Positions 22,346 through 27,901 of a stretch of DNA of 29,760 bases are shown here, piece after piece. Positions within the stretch are counted from its first letter, which is position 1. Each line of letters begins with the position of its first letter. The stretch comes from a virus. The stretch spans positions 1 through 29,760 of the IMG/VR virus record IMGVR_UViG_3300049734_000100; one strand, written 5' to 3'. The notes under the pieces were generated by a model that saw only the letters and a list, made by a program, of their open reading frames with translations, had not been told where the DNA came from and made no database searches. The position numbers and the translations under genes are program-made.

Positions 22346-22995
22346 TGCTCTACCGGAGGGCATGAGTCAGACTCAAACCAAAACCCCGCCTCGTAATAGC
22401 GATGCTCGTTGCCGGTCCCGCAGAAGCGGGCGTCCTGCATGTTGCGTTGATAGTTGATGACGCTGGACTCCACGAACAGCGGCACCTCCAGCGGCGAATG
22501 CGGCAGCAGCAGAAGCGCCGTATGGCGGTAGATCGGCTCTGAGGGGTTGGCGTAGGAAGTCCCGACAACCTCGATGGGCCGCACTTCCACGTTGGGCCAC
22601 ACGCATACCGTTCCCGCCGGAGTCGTCGCACCACAAGTAGAAGGCGGGGCCGCTTGGAGTACTCCCCCAGGCGGCGGCAAGGTGGGCATGATGCAGGCCG
22701 TTCCCGGCCCCATCATCGGGTGACAGGGAGGAAGCTCTGTAGCGTTAGCCACAGAGAAGAGGAGAAGGAAGAGGAGCCCCCAGAGGGTCGAACGCGTGAC
22801 GCTCATCATGCGGATGAACGCCGGCACACACAGCCGCCCGCAGAAGTAATCGGCGCCGTAGCGGTAGGCGTCCCACAACCAAACGCTCTTGCCGCATGCG
22901 CGACAGTCGGGGCGAAGCGTGAAGCCGCGATCTTCCCGGTAATCCATTTCGTTGCCTTCGTCGTCGTGGTCGGGTACGATTTCGGAAGTTCGCAT
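22342..22995 (-). CDS. Type II membrane protein: cytoplasmic zinc knuckle, TM helix, secreted domain
   Basis: A 217-aa protein. The N-terminal part has CRACGKS and FCGRLC (zinc ribbon, about 33-60). Residues ~70-87 form a hydrophobic segment ending in an AxA signal-peptidase-like site (LWGLLFLLLFSVANA). The rest is Pro/Cys-containing (PPCHPMMGPGTACIMPTLPP ... STCGATTPAGTVC). ATG 22995 has AAAGGA upstream. An internal ATG at 22809/22806 could give a separate secreted form, but no ribosome site is visible there. Alternatively two fused genes. Function unknown. Confidence 0.55.
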   Translation of the reverse strand: MRTSEIVPDHDDEGNEMDYREDRGFTLRPDCRACGKSVWLWDAYRYGADYFCGRLCVPAFIRMMSVTRSTLWGLLFLLLFSVANATELPPCHPMMGPGTACIMPTLPPPGGVLQAAPPSTCGATTPAGTVCVWPNVEVRPIEVVGTSYANPSEPIYRHTALLLLPHSPLEVPLFVESSVINYQRNMQDARFCGTGNEHRYYEAGFWFESDSCPPVEQ

Positions 22996-23020
22996 TGAAA
23001 AATTCCTTTCATTGCGGATG

Positions 23021-23055
23021 GGCCTCGTGAGTCCCACGCTCACGGGGCCTTTCTT
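23021..23055 (+). terminator. Hairpin with T-rich tail, terminator-like on the + strand
   Basis: An 11-bp stem (GGCCTCGTGAG at 23021-23031 with CTCACGGGGCC at 23039-23049, including one G-U pair), 7-nt loop, then TTTCTT. It has the form of an intrinsic terminator for rightward transcripts, although the surrounding genes run leftward. In the leftward mRNA the same stem forms but has no T-tract. It may block antisense transcription or act as a processing hairpin in the early mRNA. Confidence 0.5.
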
Positions 23056-23063
23056 CTAGGCCC

Positions 23064-23264
23064 TTACAGAATCGTCGGGGGTCGCCAGGTCAGCTTCCCT
23101 TCATCCTTCGGCTCCTCCTTTCGCTTCGCGTCAAAGACGCGCCCACCACATTCGTCGCGGTGCATGTCGGCTTGGATGAGGCTGTCGAATTCCTCGCCAC
23201 ACTTCATGCATCGGACGTAGAAAGGATCTTGGCCGGCGCGAGGGACGATGCCGGTCCGGCTCAT
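23064..23264 (-). CDS. 66-aa zinc-finger miniprotein
   Basis: Contains VRCMKCGEEF, then HRDEC spaced like a CxxC...HxxxC finger. ATG 23264 overlaps the upstream stop (ATGA). Basic/acidic tail (DAKRKEEPKDEGK). Likely a nucleic-acid or protein adaptor; not recognised. Confidence 0.55.
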   Translation of the reverse strand: MSRTGIVPRAGQDPFYVRCMKCGEEFDSLIQADMHRDECGGRVFDAKRKEEPKDEGKLTWRPPTIL

Positions 23265-23449
23265 CTCGCCACCGCCTCCCGCGTGAACGTCGCCATGTAG
23301 CAAGTGCCGCAGTAGTCGCGGGCTTCACCGAAGGAGACGCCCTTCGCTCCGGTGACGGTGATGAAGAGGGCGTCCTTCTCGTTCTCGGCCTTGCTGCATC
23401 CGTCGCACGTCACCCGCTCGACTTCGTCGTATTCGTCGTAATGCTTCAC
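23261..23449 (-). CDS. 62-aa zinc-ribbon miniprotein
   Basis: CDGCSKAENEKDALF then YCGTCY form a CxxC...CxxC ribbon with beta strands between. GTG 23449 overlaps the RHH gene stop (GTGA). Second gene of the early leftward operon. Function unknown. Confidence 0.58.
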   Translation of the reverse strand: MKHYDEYDEVERVTCDGCSKAENEKDALFITVTGAKGVSFGEARDYCGTCYMATFTREAVAR

Positions 23450-23691
23450 ACGGCCTCCTGTTCAAGGCGACGGGGCGCGAGGATTTCTTCCTGTGTTTGC
23501 GGGCCATCGGCCAGCCCGCCCTTCATGAGGAAGGAGACCCACTGCGAGAGGGACAGGCCGAGAGACTCGGCCCGCTCTCTGCTGGCTTTCGTCAGGCGTG
23601 GGTCTATGTAGAGGTTGACGGCGGCGAAGCGGCGCCGATCCTTCTGGCCAGCGCGCACCTTGCGCCTGCGGTCAATACGTTGGGCTTGCAT
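23446..23691 (-). CDS. Ribbon-helix-helix regulator 1 (first gene of the early leftward operon)
   Basis: An 81-aa protein. A basic N-terminus (RRRKVRAGQKDRRR) leads into an Arc/CopG-type ribbon-helix-helix: strand FAAVNLYID (DNA-reading), helix RLTKASRERAESLG and helix SLSQWVSFLMKGGL. RHH dimers bind short repeated operator boxes. The ATG at 23691 lies 9 nt after the -10 box, so the mRNA is nearly leaderless. The promoter spacer and flank contain boxes at 11-bp spacing, suggesting autoregulation. It probably controls the early operon, like Cro or a repressor in other phages. The fold is convincing; whether it promotes lysis or lysogeny is not known. Confidence 0.75.
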   Translation of the reverse strand: MQAQRIDRRRKVRAGQKDRRRFAAVNLYIDPRLTKASRERAESLGLSLSQWVSFLMKGGLADGPQTQEEILAPRRLEQEAV

Positions 23692-23729
23692 CGTGCGAAC
23701 ATGGTATGCACGACGTGCGCACGAGTCAA
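23692..23729 (-). promoter_or_regulatory. Leftward early promoter
   Basis: On the minus strand: -35 TTGACT (23724-23729), exact 17-bp spacer, -10 TACCAT (23701-23706), start codon after 9 nt at 23691. The mRNA would be leaderless or have a leader of a few bases. It drives the RHH-1 operon. Confidence 0.7.
23694..23721. promoter_or_regulatory. Operator boxes over the leftward promoter
   Basis: Three similar boxes begin exactly 11 bp apart: TGCGAA (23694), TATGCA (23705) and TGCGCA (23716). They cover the -10, spacer and start region. A GGTATGCA/TGCATACC inverted repeat (23703-23710 and 23741-23748) and a GGCTTA/TAAGCC pair (23731-23736/23749-23754) extend the symmetry. The spacing suits RHH dimers binding side by side on one face. 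Confidence 0.5.
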
Positions 23730-23813
23730 GGGCTTATTTTTGCATACCTAAGCCGCCCGGAATCAATGGGTTGGGTGGATTGTGGAGACTCGGGGCTTGA
23801 CGTTGCCCCCTAG

Positions 23814-23849
23814 TACAATATTCTCTGCGCAGGTAGTGCGCATTATGAT
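23814..23849 (+). promoter_or_regulatory. Candidate rightward promoter region
   Basis: Two possible -10 boxes: TACAAT (23814-23819) and TATGAT (23844-23849); the latter is 7 nt before ATG 23857 and would give a leaderless mRNA. No good -35 sits at 17 bp from either; TTGACG at 23797 is too close to the first. Operator boxes overlap this region. Confidence 0.35.
23826..23842. promoter_or_regulatory. Operator box pair over the rightward promoter
   Basis: TGCGCA at 23826-23831 and again at 23837-23842, 11 bp apart, the same box and spacing as over the leftward promoter. Each TGCGCA is itself self-complementary. Likely shared by both RHH regulators or used by one to control both promoters. Confidence 0.5.
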
Positions 23850-23856
23850 TCACAGC

Positions 23857-24105
23857 ATGGCAACCAGGCGGGGGTCGGAGGAGGCGCAGAGCCACCGGGC
23901 ACCCAAAATCAAATCGGGGAGAACAACGGTGAACCTGCCTAGCGACGTGAAGGAATGGCTCTTAGTACAGGGCCTTCACGGCGGCGTAACGGGAGCGATA
24001 GTTTTCCTCGTGCGCCAAATGATGAGGCTGAACGTGGAGGCAGTAGACCTCCCTCAATTCGCCCGCCCCAGATCGGACGAGGGGATAGGGAGTCGGGCGT
24101 CCTAG
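23857..24105 (+). CDS. Ribbon-helix-helix-like regulator 2 (divergent)
   Basis: An 82-aa protein. A flexible basic N-terminus (MATRRGSEEAQSHRAPKIKS) precedes an RHH-like core: strand GRTTVNLP, helix SDVKEWLLVQGL and helix GVTGAIVFLVRQMMRL. ATG 23857 is preferred because it lies at the expected leaderless position; ATG 23845 is in frame and also possible. It is divergent from RHH-1 and followed by a small gene and the integrase, so it is the better candidate for the lysogeny-side regulator. RHH assignment by eye. Confidence 0.6.
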   Translation: MATRRGSEEAQSHRAPKIKSGRTTVNLPSDVKEWLLVQGLHGGVTGAIVFLVRQMMRLNVEAVDLPQFARPRSDEGIGSRAS

Positions 24106-24113
24106 CCATCCCC

Positions 24114-24272
24114 ATGAATAGGCGCGTCGTTGACCGGAGGCGCCTATGCGAACACATGGAGTGCATCCAAGAGATTCGGAGACGACGCCAGGGCAACGTC
24201 TTTCCGATGTACGTCTGCCTCAGGCAAGAGGAGGAGGCAGAAAAGGACGTGCCGCCGTCGCTAAGGAAGTGA
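24114..24272 (+). CDS. 52-aa basic protein immediately before the integrase
   Basis: A short Arg-rich protein (MNRRVVDRRRLCEHMECIQE; IRRRRQGNVFPMYVC) whose stop is directly followed by the integrase GTG (TGA-GTG). Two to three Cys residues could bind metal. An excision-factor role would suit its place and charge, but no Xis winged-helix pattern is evident. An upstream non-ATG frame extends to 23955 but is mostly shadow. Confidence 0.5.
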   Translation: MNRRVVDRRRLCEHMECIQEIRRRRQGNVFPMYVCLRQEEEAEKDVPPSLRK

Positions 24273-25274
24273 GTGGCCTGGGTCAGAGCTAGGAAGCTCA
24301 AAACCGGAGTCCACTACTACGCCATAGAGGGCGGCCGATCTAGGGCTCTCGGGCCCGATTACGTCCCGTCGCCTACGCCCGGCACGCTGGCCCATATGGC
24401 CGAACGGGACCAGCTCTTGAACCCTGAGCCCACCAGGCGCAAAGTCTGGAGGCGGATCTTGGCCCGCTTAGGCGGCAATACCAAGGCCGTGTTAATTAAC
24501 AGGGCCAAGGTAGAGGACTACCGGGCGGGACGGCTCAAGGAGGGCGTCTCGCCCTCTACCGTCAACCGGGAGACGGCCATGCTCTCGGCGGGCTTCCGGG
24601 ATCAGCAGGACTTCAACCCCTGCGCCGGGCTCAAGCGGCTCAAGGAGACGCCCCGTAGGGGCACGGCCCTAACGCCAGAGGAAGTGGGGCGGTTGCTTGG
24701 CATCCTGCGGGGGATCAGCGCCGGAACTGCTCTCCTAGCCGAATTCCTCTACCTGACCGGCTCCCGCTTTTCCGAAAGGGGGGTCGTGGAGGGGGGGGGC
24801 TATCTGCGCTTCCCGCCCAGCAAAAGGGGCCGTGCCCGTAACTTCAAGATAGAAGGGCGTTTAGCGGAAATCGTTCCAGAAATGGGAAGGATCGTTCCCA
24901 AAATGGGTGCATGTGACCCCCTAAGGTGGTCAAGGGACGCCTGGGACAAGGCCGTCATAGCCTTCGGTAAGCATGTGACGCCAAAGGACTTGCGGCATTC
25001 CGCCGTCACCAACCTCCTGGAAGAAGGGGCCAGCATCCCAGACGCCCAGAGAATGACGGGGCATACCACGCCCCAGATGATCCACCAGACCTATGCCCAT
25101 TTGCGCCCTGTGGCCGCCAGGGGGCCAAAGTCCCCCGCCGTGCCACTAGACCCCGCCCAAAGCCCCCCTAGTGGCACGACTACGGTCCCGAAACGCCTCG
25201 CCGGAGTGGCGGAATGGCAGACGCAGGGGACTCAAAATCCCGATCACATGGCGCATCCCTATATGCCGGAATGA
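24273..25274 (+). CDS. int: Tyrosine integrase whose 3' end contains a tRNA-Leu fragment
   Basis: A 333-aa site-specific recombinase. The N-terminal SAM-like DNA-binding domain (~50-125) includes KVEDYRAGRLKEGVSPSTVN. Catalytic residues: Arg165 in LTGSRFSE, Arg241 and His242 in KDLRHSAVTNLL (the usual first His is Lys238), His264 in MTGHTTPQM and nucleophile Tyr274 in HQTYAHL. The stretch between box I and box II is shorter than usual and is encoded next to a run of nine G (24791-24799). Residues after ~278 form a Pro-rich tail encoded over an 11-bp inverted repeat and a tRNA-Leu 5' half. GTG start with AAGGA upstream. Confidence 0.9.
   Translation: MAWVRARKLKTGVHYYAIEGGRSRALGPDYVPSPTPGTLAHMAERDQLLNPEPTRRKVWRRILARLGGNTKAVLINRAKVEDYRAGRLKEGVSPSTVNRETAMLSAGFRDQQDFNPCAGLKRLKETPRRGTALTPEEVGRLLGILRGISAGTALLAEFLYLTGSRFSERGVVEGGGYLRFPPSKRGRARNFKIEGRLAEIVPEMGRIVPKMGACDPLRWSRDAWDKAVIAFGKHVTPKDLRHSAVTNLLEEGASIPDAQRMTGHTTPQMIHQTYAHLRPVAARGPKSPAVPLDPAQSPPSGTTTVPKRLAGVAEWQTQGTQNPDHMAHPYMPE
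25139..25178. repeat. 11-bp perfect inverted repeat in the integrase tail
   Basis: CGTGCCACTAG (25139-25149) and CTAGTGGCACG (25168-25178), separated by 18 bp of C-rich DNA. It lies between the catalytic domain and the tRNA-derived segment and ends 21 bp before it. No T-tract follows, so it is not an ordinary terminator; an arm-type or accessory binding site near attP is more likely. Confidence 0.7.
25200..25241 (+). other. tRNA-Leu(CAA) 5'-half fragment; probable attP core
   Basis: 42 bp match the first half of a bacterial tRNA-Leu: acceptor strand GCCGGAG, D-arm GCGGAATGGCAGACGC and an anticodon arm with loop CTCAAAA (anticodon CAA). The match fades after the anticodon arm (the last stem pair is already mismatched), and no T-arm or 3' acceptor strand follows, so it is not a functional tRNA. 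It encodes VAEWQTQGTQNP of the integrase. This is the expected attP for insertion into a host tRNA-Leu gene. Confidence 0.75.
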
Positions 25275-25332
25275 GTTGGCAGATCATCCATGCCACGAAT
25301 GATTATCAACCACACAAAGGCGAAAATACTTG

Positions 25333-25368
25333 TTGACAGAACCAAGCGGCTTGGTTTATCTTGGGTGC
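25333..25368 (+). promoter_or_regulatory. Sigma70-type promoter with palindromic operator in the spacer (copy 2)
   Basis: -35 TTGACA (25333-25338), 17-bp spacer, -10 TTATCT (25356-25361), start codon at 25369 after 7 nt, so predicted leaderless. The spacer holds CCAAGC-G-GCTTGG at 25342-25354, again 3 bp after the -35. Spacing is identical to the promoter at 12171-12206. Confidence 0.78.
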
Positions 25369-25875
25369 ATGAAGAAGTCGCTGTTTGAGTCAGTCCCCTG
25401 TAGCCGCTGCGCCGGGACCGGGCACTATTCCTATTGTTCGATGTACGGAACGCGCTGCTTCAAGTGCAGTGGCCGGACGTGGACTCTCACGAAGCGGGGC
25501 GCCGTCGCGCAAGCCCTCTACACGGCGAGCCTGTCGCGCCGGGCCGATCAGCTCCAGACTGGAGACGTCATCTACAACGAGCCCGGCCCTCTTAATCGGG
25601 GCGGGTGGGTTACGGTCGAATCGGTCGGGCCGTACGATCTGATGCCCGGTTACGTCGCCGTGCAATGCTCCGCCAAGTCTGGGAAGAAGGAGGACGGCGT
25701 AACCTTTCTAGAGCCGCCCTCCTCTGTTCACCGCGTCTCGCACCCGGAACCGGCCAAGGCGGCGGTTCTCGCGTTCGCGCTTGCGTATCAGGAGAACCTC
25801 ACGAAGAACGGCACACTTCGGAAACGCGCATCCAAAACGGAGGCAGCCGTCGAGCAGGTCAGGGGGGCGAGATGA
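25369..25875 (+). CDS. 168-aa zinc-knuckle accessory protein
   Basis: The N-terminus has two DnaJ-like zinc knuckles: VPCSRCAGTGHYSYC and YGTRCFKCSGRTW (residues ~9-43). A small beta-rich domain follows (DQLQTGDVIY; GWVTVESVGPYDLMPGYVAV), then a basic helical tail. The 'CxxCxGTG ... CFxCxG' pattern is common in uncharacterised phage and plasmid proteins. It starts at ATG 25369 without a ribosome site (leaderless). First gene of a four-gene rightward operon sharing its operator type with the gene at 12207. Function unknown. Confidence 0.7.
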   Translation: MKKSLFESVPCSRCAGTGHYSYCSMYGTRCFKCSGRTWTLTKRGAVAQALYTASLSRRADQLQTGDVIYNEPGPLNRGGWVTVESVGPYDLMPGYVAVQCSAKSGKKEDGVTFLEPPSSVHRVSHPEPAKAAVLAFALAYQENLTKNGTLRKRASKTEAAVEQVRGAR

Positions 25876-26048
25876 GGATTATCGAAGTCAAGGGCGACGG
25901 CTGCGGCTGTCCTGAGTGCGCCGTGTCGTGCGATGGGTGCGGGGAGCGCGTGTATGAGTTTCGGCGCATCGAGGGCGATGCGTTCTGCTTCGGGTGCGCT
26001 GAGGAAGTAGAGCGGGAGATCGCGCAAGAGCGCGAGGCGGCGGAATGA
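25872..26048 (+). CDS. 58-aa multi-Cys miniprotein
   Basis: Dense cysteines (GDGCGCPECAVSCDGCGERV and CFGC) suggest two zinc knuckles. ATG 25872 overlaps the stop of the preceding gene (ATGA). Upstream in-frame codons are shadow. Function unknown. Confidence 0.6.
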   Translation: MRIIEVKGDGCGCPECAVSCDGCGERVYEFRRIEGDAFCFGCAEEVEREIAQEREAAE

Positions 26049-26173
26049 ACTGCCCCAAGCACGGCAAGCGCCTAATCTGCCCCGCCTGCATCGGGCGGAA
26101 GGGCGGGGCCTCTACGTCTCCGGCGAAGGTTGCGGCGTCTAGGAAGAACGCGAAGAAGGAGAAGAAGCCATGA
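26045..26173 (+). CDS. 42-aa zinc-knuckle and Lys-rich miniprotein
   Basis: MNCPKHGKRLICPACIGRKG followed by a Lys/Ala-rich tail (VAASRKNAKKEKKP). CxxH...CxxC can bind one zinc; the tail could bind nucleic acid. Flanked on both sides by exact ATGA overlaps, which supports a real gene. Similar 'CxxHG(R/K)R..CPxC' peptides occur in other phages. Confidence 0.58.
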   Translation: MNCPKHGKRLICPACIGRKGGASTSPAKVAASRKNAKKEKKP

Positions 26174-26445
26174 GATGGTATAGCCAAGAAATCTTCTTCG
26201 GCAATACGGAGGTTCCAGAATTGCCTAAAGGCGTGCGCCTCAAACTGATTCAGGGGGAAGAAACGATTAAGATTGGCCACAAAGAGATCAACAGGATGGC
26301 CGCAGGAGACTACGGATACACGGCGGCGATCCATGCGAAAGAGGGGAACGTCGAGAGGGCGCGCGAGCTGGCAACCAGGGCTGCGAATCTGGCGCATCGT
26401 GCGGGGCACGGGAAGCCCAAGAGGCGGCGGTCGGGTCCGGCCTAA
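26170..26445 (+). CDS. 91-aa hypothetical protein closing the accessory operon
   Basis: Starts MRWYSQEIFFGNTEVPELPK with strand-like N-terminal half, helical middle (AAIHAKEGNVERARELATRA) and basic C-terminus (GKPKRRRSGPA). ATGA overlap with the previous gene. Its stop overlaps the stop of the convergent MazG-like gene by bases 26442-26445, so no terminator space exists. Not recognised. Confidence 0.58.
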   Translation: MRWYSQEIFFGNTEVPELPKGVRLKLIQGEETIKIGHKEINRMAAGDYGYTAAIHAKEGNVERARELATRAANLAHRAGHGKPKRRRSGPA

Positions 26446-26702
26446 AGGCCCATCAGCCTCTTAGAGATCGCGAAGACCCGGTAGGCGGCGGCGTCTACCA
26501 GCTCCTCGCTCTCCTCTGCCAGCCAGTCCCTCTTATCCGTCGCTAGATCAAGCGGCGGATGCTTTTTGTTACCCTCATCGAACCGTTCCAGCATCATCCT
26601 CTTCATGGACGCCTGCGGGAAGTTCTGGAGGCGGAAGATCAGCTTGGCGATAACGTCGGGGAGATGGGCGTCAATGGCCGTCTCGTAGTCGTGGCGGGTC
26701 AT
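26442..26702 (-). CDS. 86-aa MazG-like helical protein (tentative)
   Basis: All-helical with the segment KRDWLAEESEELVDAAAYRV near residue 57-76. ExxEE...D is the metal-binding pattern of MazG/dUTPase-type all-alpha pyrophosphohydrolases, and small phage proteins with 'DWLxExxEELxDAxxY' are common. It may hydrolyse nucleotides; too short for a complete classical MazG domain. ATGA overlap with the upstream phosphoesterase. Confidence 0.4.
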   Translation of the reverse strand: MTRHDYETAIDAHLPDVIAKLIFRLQNFPQASMKRMMLERFDEGNKKHPPLDLATDKRDWLAEESEELVDAAAYRVFAISKRLMGL

Positions 26703-27487
26703 GCGGCGTACTTCCTTTTCAAGTAGTCGAGCGAAACGAACATCGGATCAGCCCTGCCATCGTTGACTTCGTGGAGCATCACAACCTGCCGCCGGTTGTT
26801 GTTCCCCTGCTCCCCCAGGTAATCCTCGTCGTGTAGGTAGCACGTCCCAACCAAAAGCGTGAAGTGCTGGGTCTTTGGGTGGAAGTGGATATCGGAGTAT
26901 TGAATATGGCCCATCACGGCAGACCCGTTGACTTGCTTCATCAGGGCCGACGCCGACGAGACGGAACGGCCGTAGGTGCCGCTGGTGAAGTAATGCGAGT
27001 AGGCCACGCCGTCAACCTTCACGACTCGCAGGAATGGGTAGACCTCCCAGCCCATCTCTTCGTAGCCAAGGTCTGACAGCCCAATCGTCCCGTCTAGCTT
27101 GGCGTCGTCCTGAATGGCGCGCGAGATCCGGTCCTCGTGATTGCCCAGCGTCAGGATTAGGCGGGGCTTGTAGTCCGGCATGGCGGCGAACGGCCGCATG
27201 AGTTGGTCCATCGCCGCCTTCGTCGTCTCTATGTCGGCCTTGTAGCGCCGCCCCTCAAAAGTCTTCTTCCCCTTGTCGTAGGAGGAGAGAGAGGGCATGT
27301 CCGCGAAGTCCCCGATCTGAATAACCACGTCTGGGCGCTTGTCCGCGATGTACTGCCCGATCCACGTTAGATGGTCCAGCGGCACGCCCGGCTTAACCTG
27401 GGTGTCTGGGATGATTAGATGTTTCGGGAGGTCGCCATGCCCGCACCGCTTGTGCTTCTGGCGGCACGATTCGCAACGTTGGCTCAT
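26699..27487 (-). CDS. Calcineurin-like metallophosphoesterase with N-terminal zinc knuckle
   Basis: A 262-aa enzyme. CESCRQKHKRCGH (residues ~5-17) is a small Cys/His knuckle. The phosphoesterase core follows: IPDTQVKPG (the DxH motif altered to DTQ), QIGDFADMPS (GDxx), LTLGNHEDRIS (GNH[ED]) and later SHYF and GHIQYSDIHFHPK. These bind two metal ions and could cleave a phosphodiester or nucleotide. Start ATG 27487, ATGA overlap with the endolysin. Its role in lysis-region biology is unknown. Confidence 0.8.
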   Translation of the reverse strand: MSQRCESCRQKHKRCGHGDLPKHLIIPDTQVKPGVPLDHLTWIGQYIADKRPDVVIQIGDFADMPSLSSYDKGKKTFEGRRYKADIETTKAAMDQLMRPFAAMPDYKPRLILTLGNHEDRISRAIQDDAKLDGTIGLSDLGYEEMGWEVYPFLRVVKVDGVAYSHYFTSGTYGRSVSSASALMKQVNGSAVMGHIQYSDIHFHPKTQHFTLLVGTCYLHDEDYLGEQGNNNRRQVVMLHEVNDGRADPMFVSLDYLKRKYAA

Positions 27488-27891
27488 CGCTTCCTTGGGT
27501 TGTAGAAATGGTGTCGGCCGATGACTCGGATAAGGTTGCTCTTGCTCACCCAATCCGGGAATCCCTCAACGGCGTCGGGGTTCAGGTAGAGGACGGCTCC
27601 TCCAGCGAAGTCCGTTGCCTCCGATTGCTCCCACGCCTTGATGCAATCCTGAACAGCGTCGGAATCGTCGTCCAGCTTCACGGCGGGGATTCGGTTGGGG
27701 TCTTGCGTGTTCCAGCCGGAGAACTGGTATGGCCGCAGGACTGTTCCCGCTACGGTTCCGTCGGATGAGTAGCGGCGGCGCATCCGATTTCGGATGACCT
27801 CGCCCACAGCCACCATCCCGATGAAGGGCTCGCCCCTGGCCTCTTGCCAGATGGTTGCGATAGCGAGCGCGTCGTCGGTGATTAGCCGCAG
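27484..27891 (-). CDS. SleB-type cell-wall hydrolase (endolysin) with CTG start
   Basis: A 135-aa hydrolase of the SleB/Hydrolase_2 family, which cuts peptidoglycan glycan strands. The family signature TIWQEARGEPFIGMVAVGEV (residues ~13-32, catalytic Glu in EARGE) and the closing motif RPYQFSGWNTQDPNRIP are visible. The signature lies upstream of the first in-frame ATG (27816), so that ATG cannot be the true start. The only candidate downstream of an in-frame TAA is CTG at 27891, with AGGAG 7 nt upstream. No signal peptide: holin-dependent release is expected. Confidence 0.75.
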   Translation of the reverse strand: MRLITDDALAIATIWQEARGEPFIGMVAVGEVIRNRMRRRYSSDGTVAGTVLRPYQFSGWNTQDPNRIPAVKLDDDSDAVQDCIKAWEQSEATDFAGGAVLYLNPDAVEGFPDWVSKSNLIRVIGRHHFYNPRKR

Positions 27892-27901
27892 GCGTTAGCT
27901 C

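Noticed and set aside
23797-23825. Rightward promoter using TTGACG at 23797
   Set aside because: At 17 bp the -10 would be ATTCTC, and TACAAT is only 11 bp away, so the pair is not credible on its own.
25200-25285. Complete tRNA-Leu gene
   Set aside because: Only the acceptor 5' strand, D-arm and anticodon arm are present; no T-arm or 3' acceptor strand follows, so it is a fragment.
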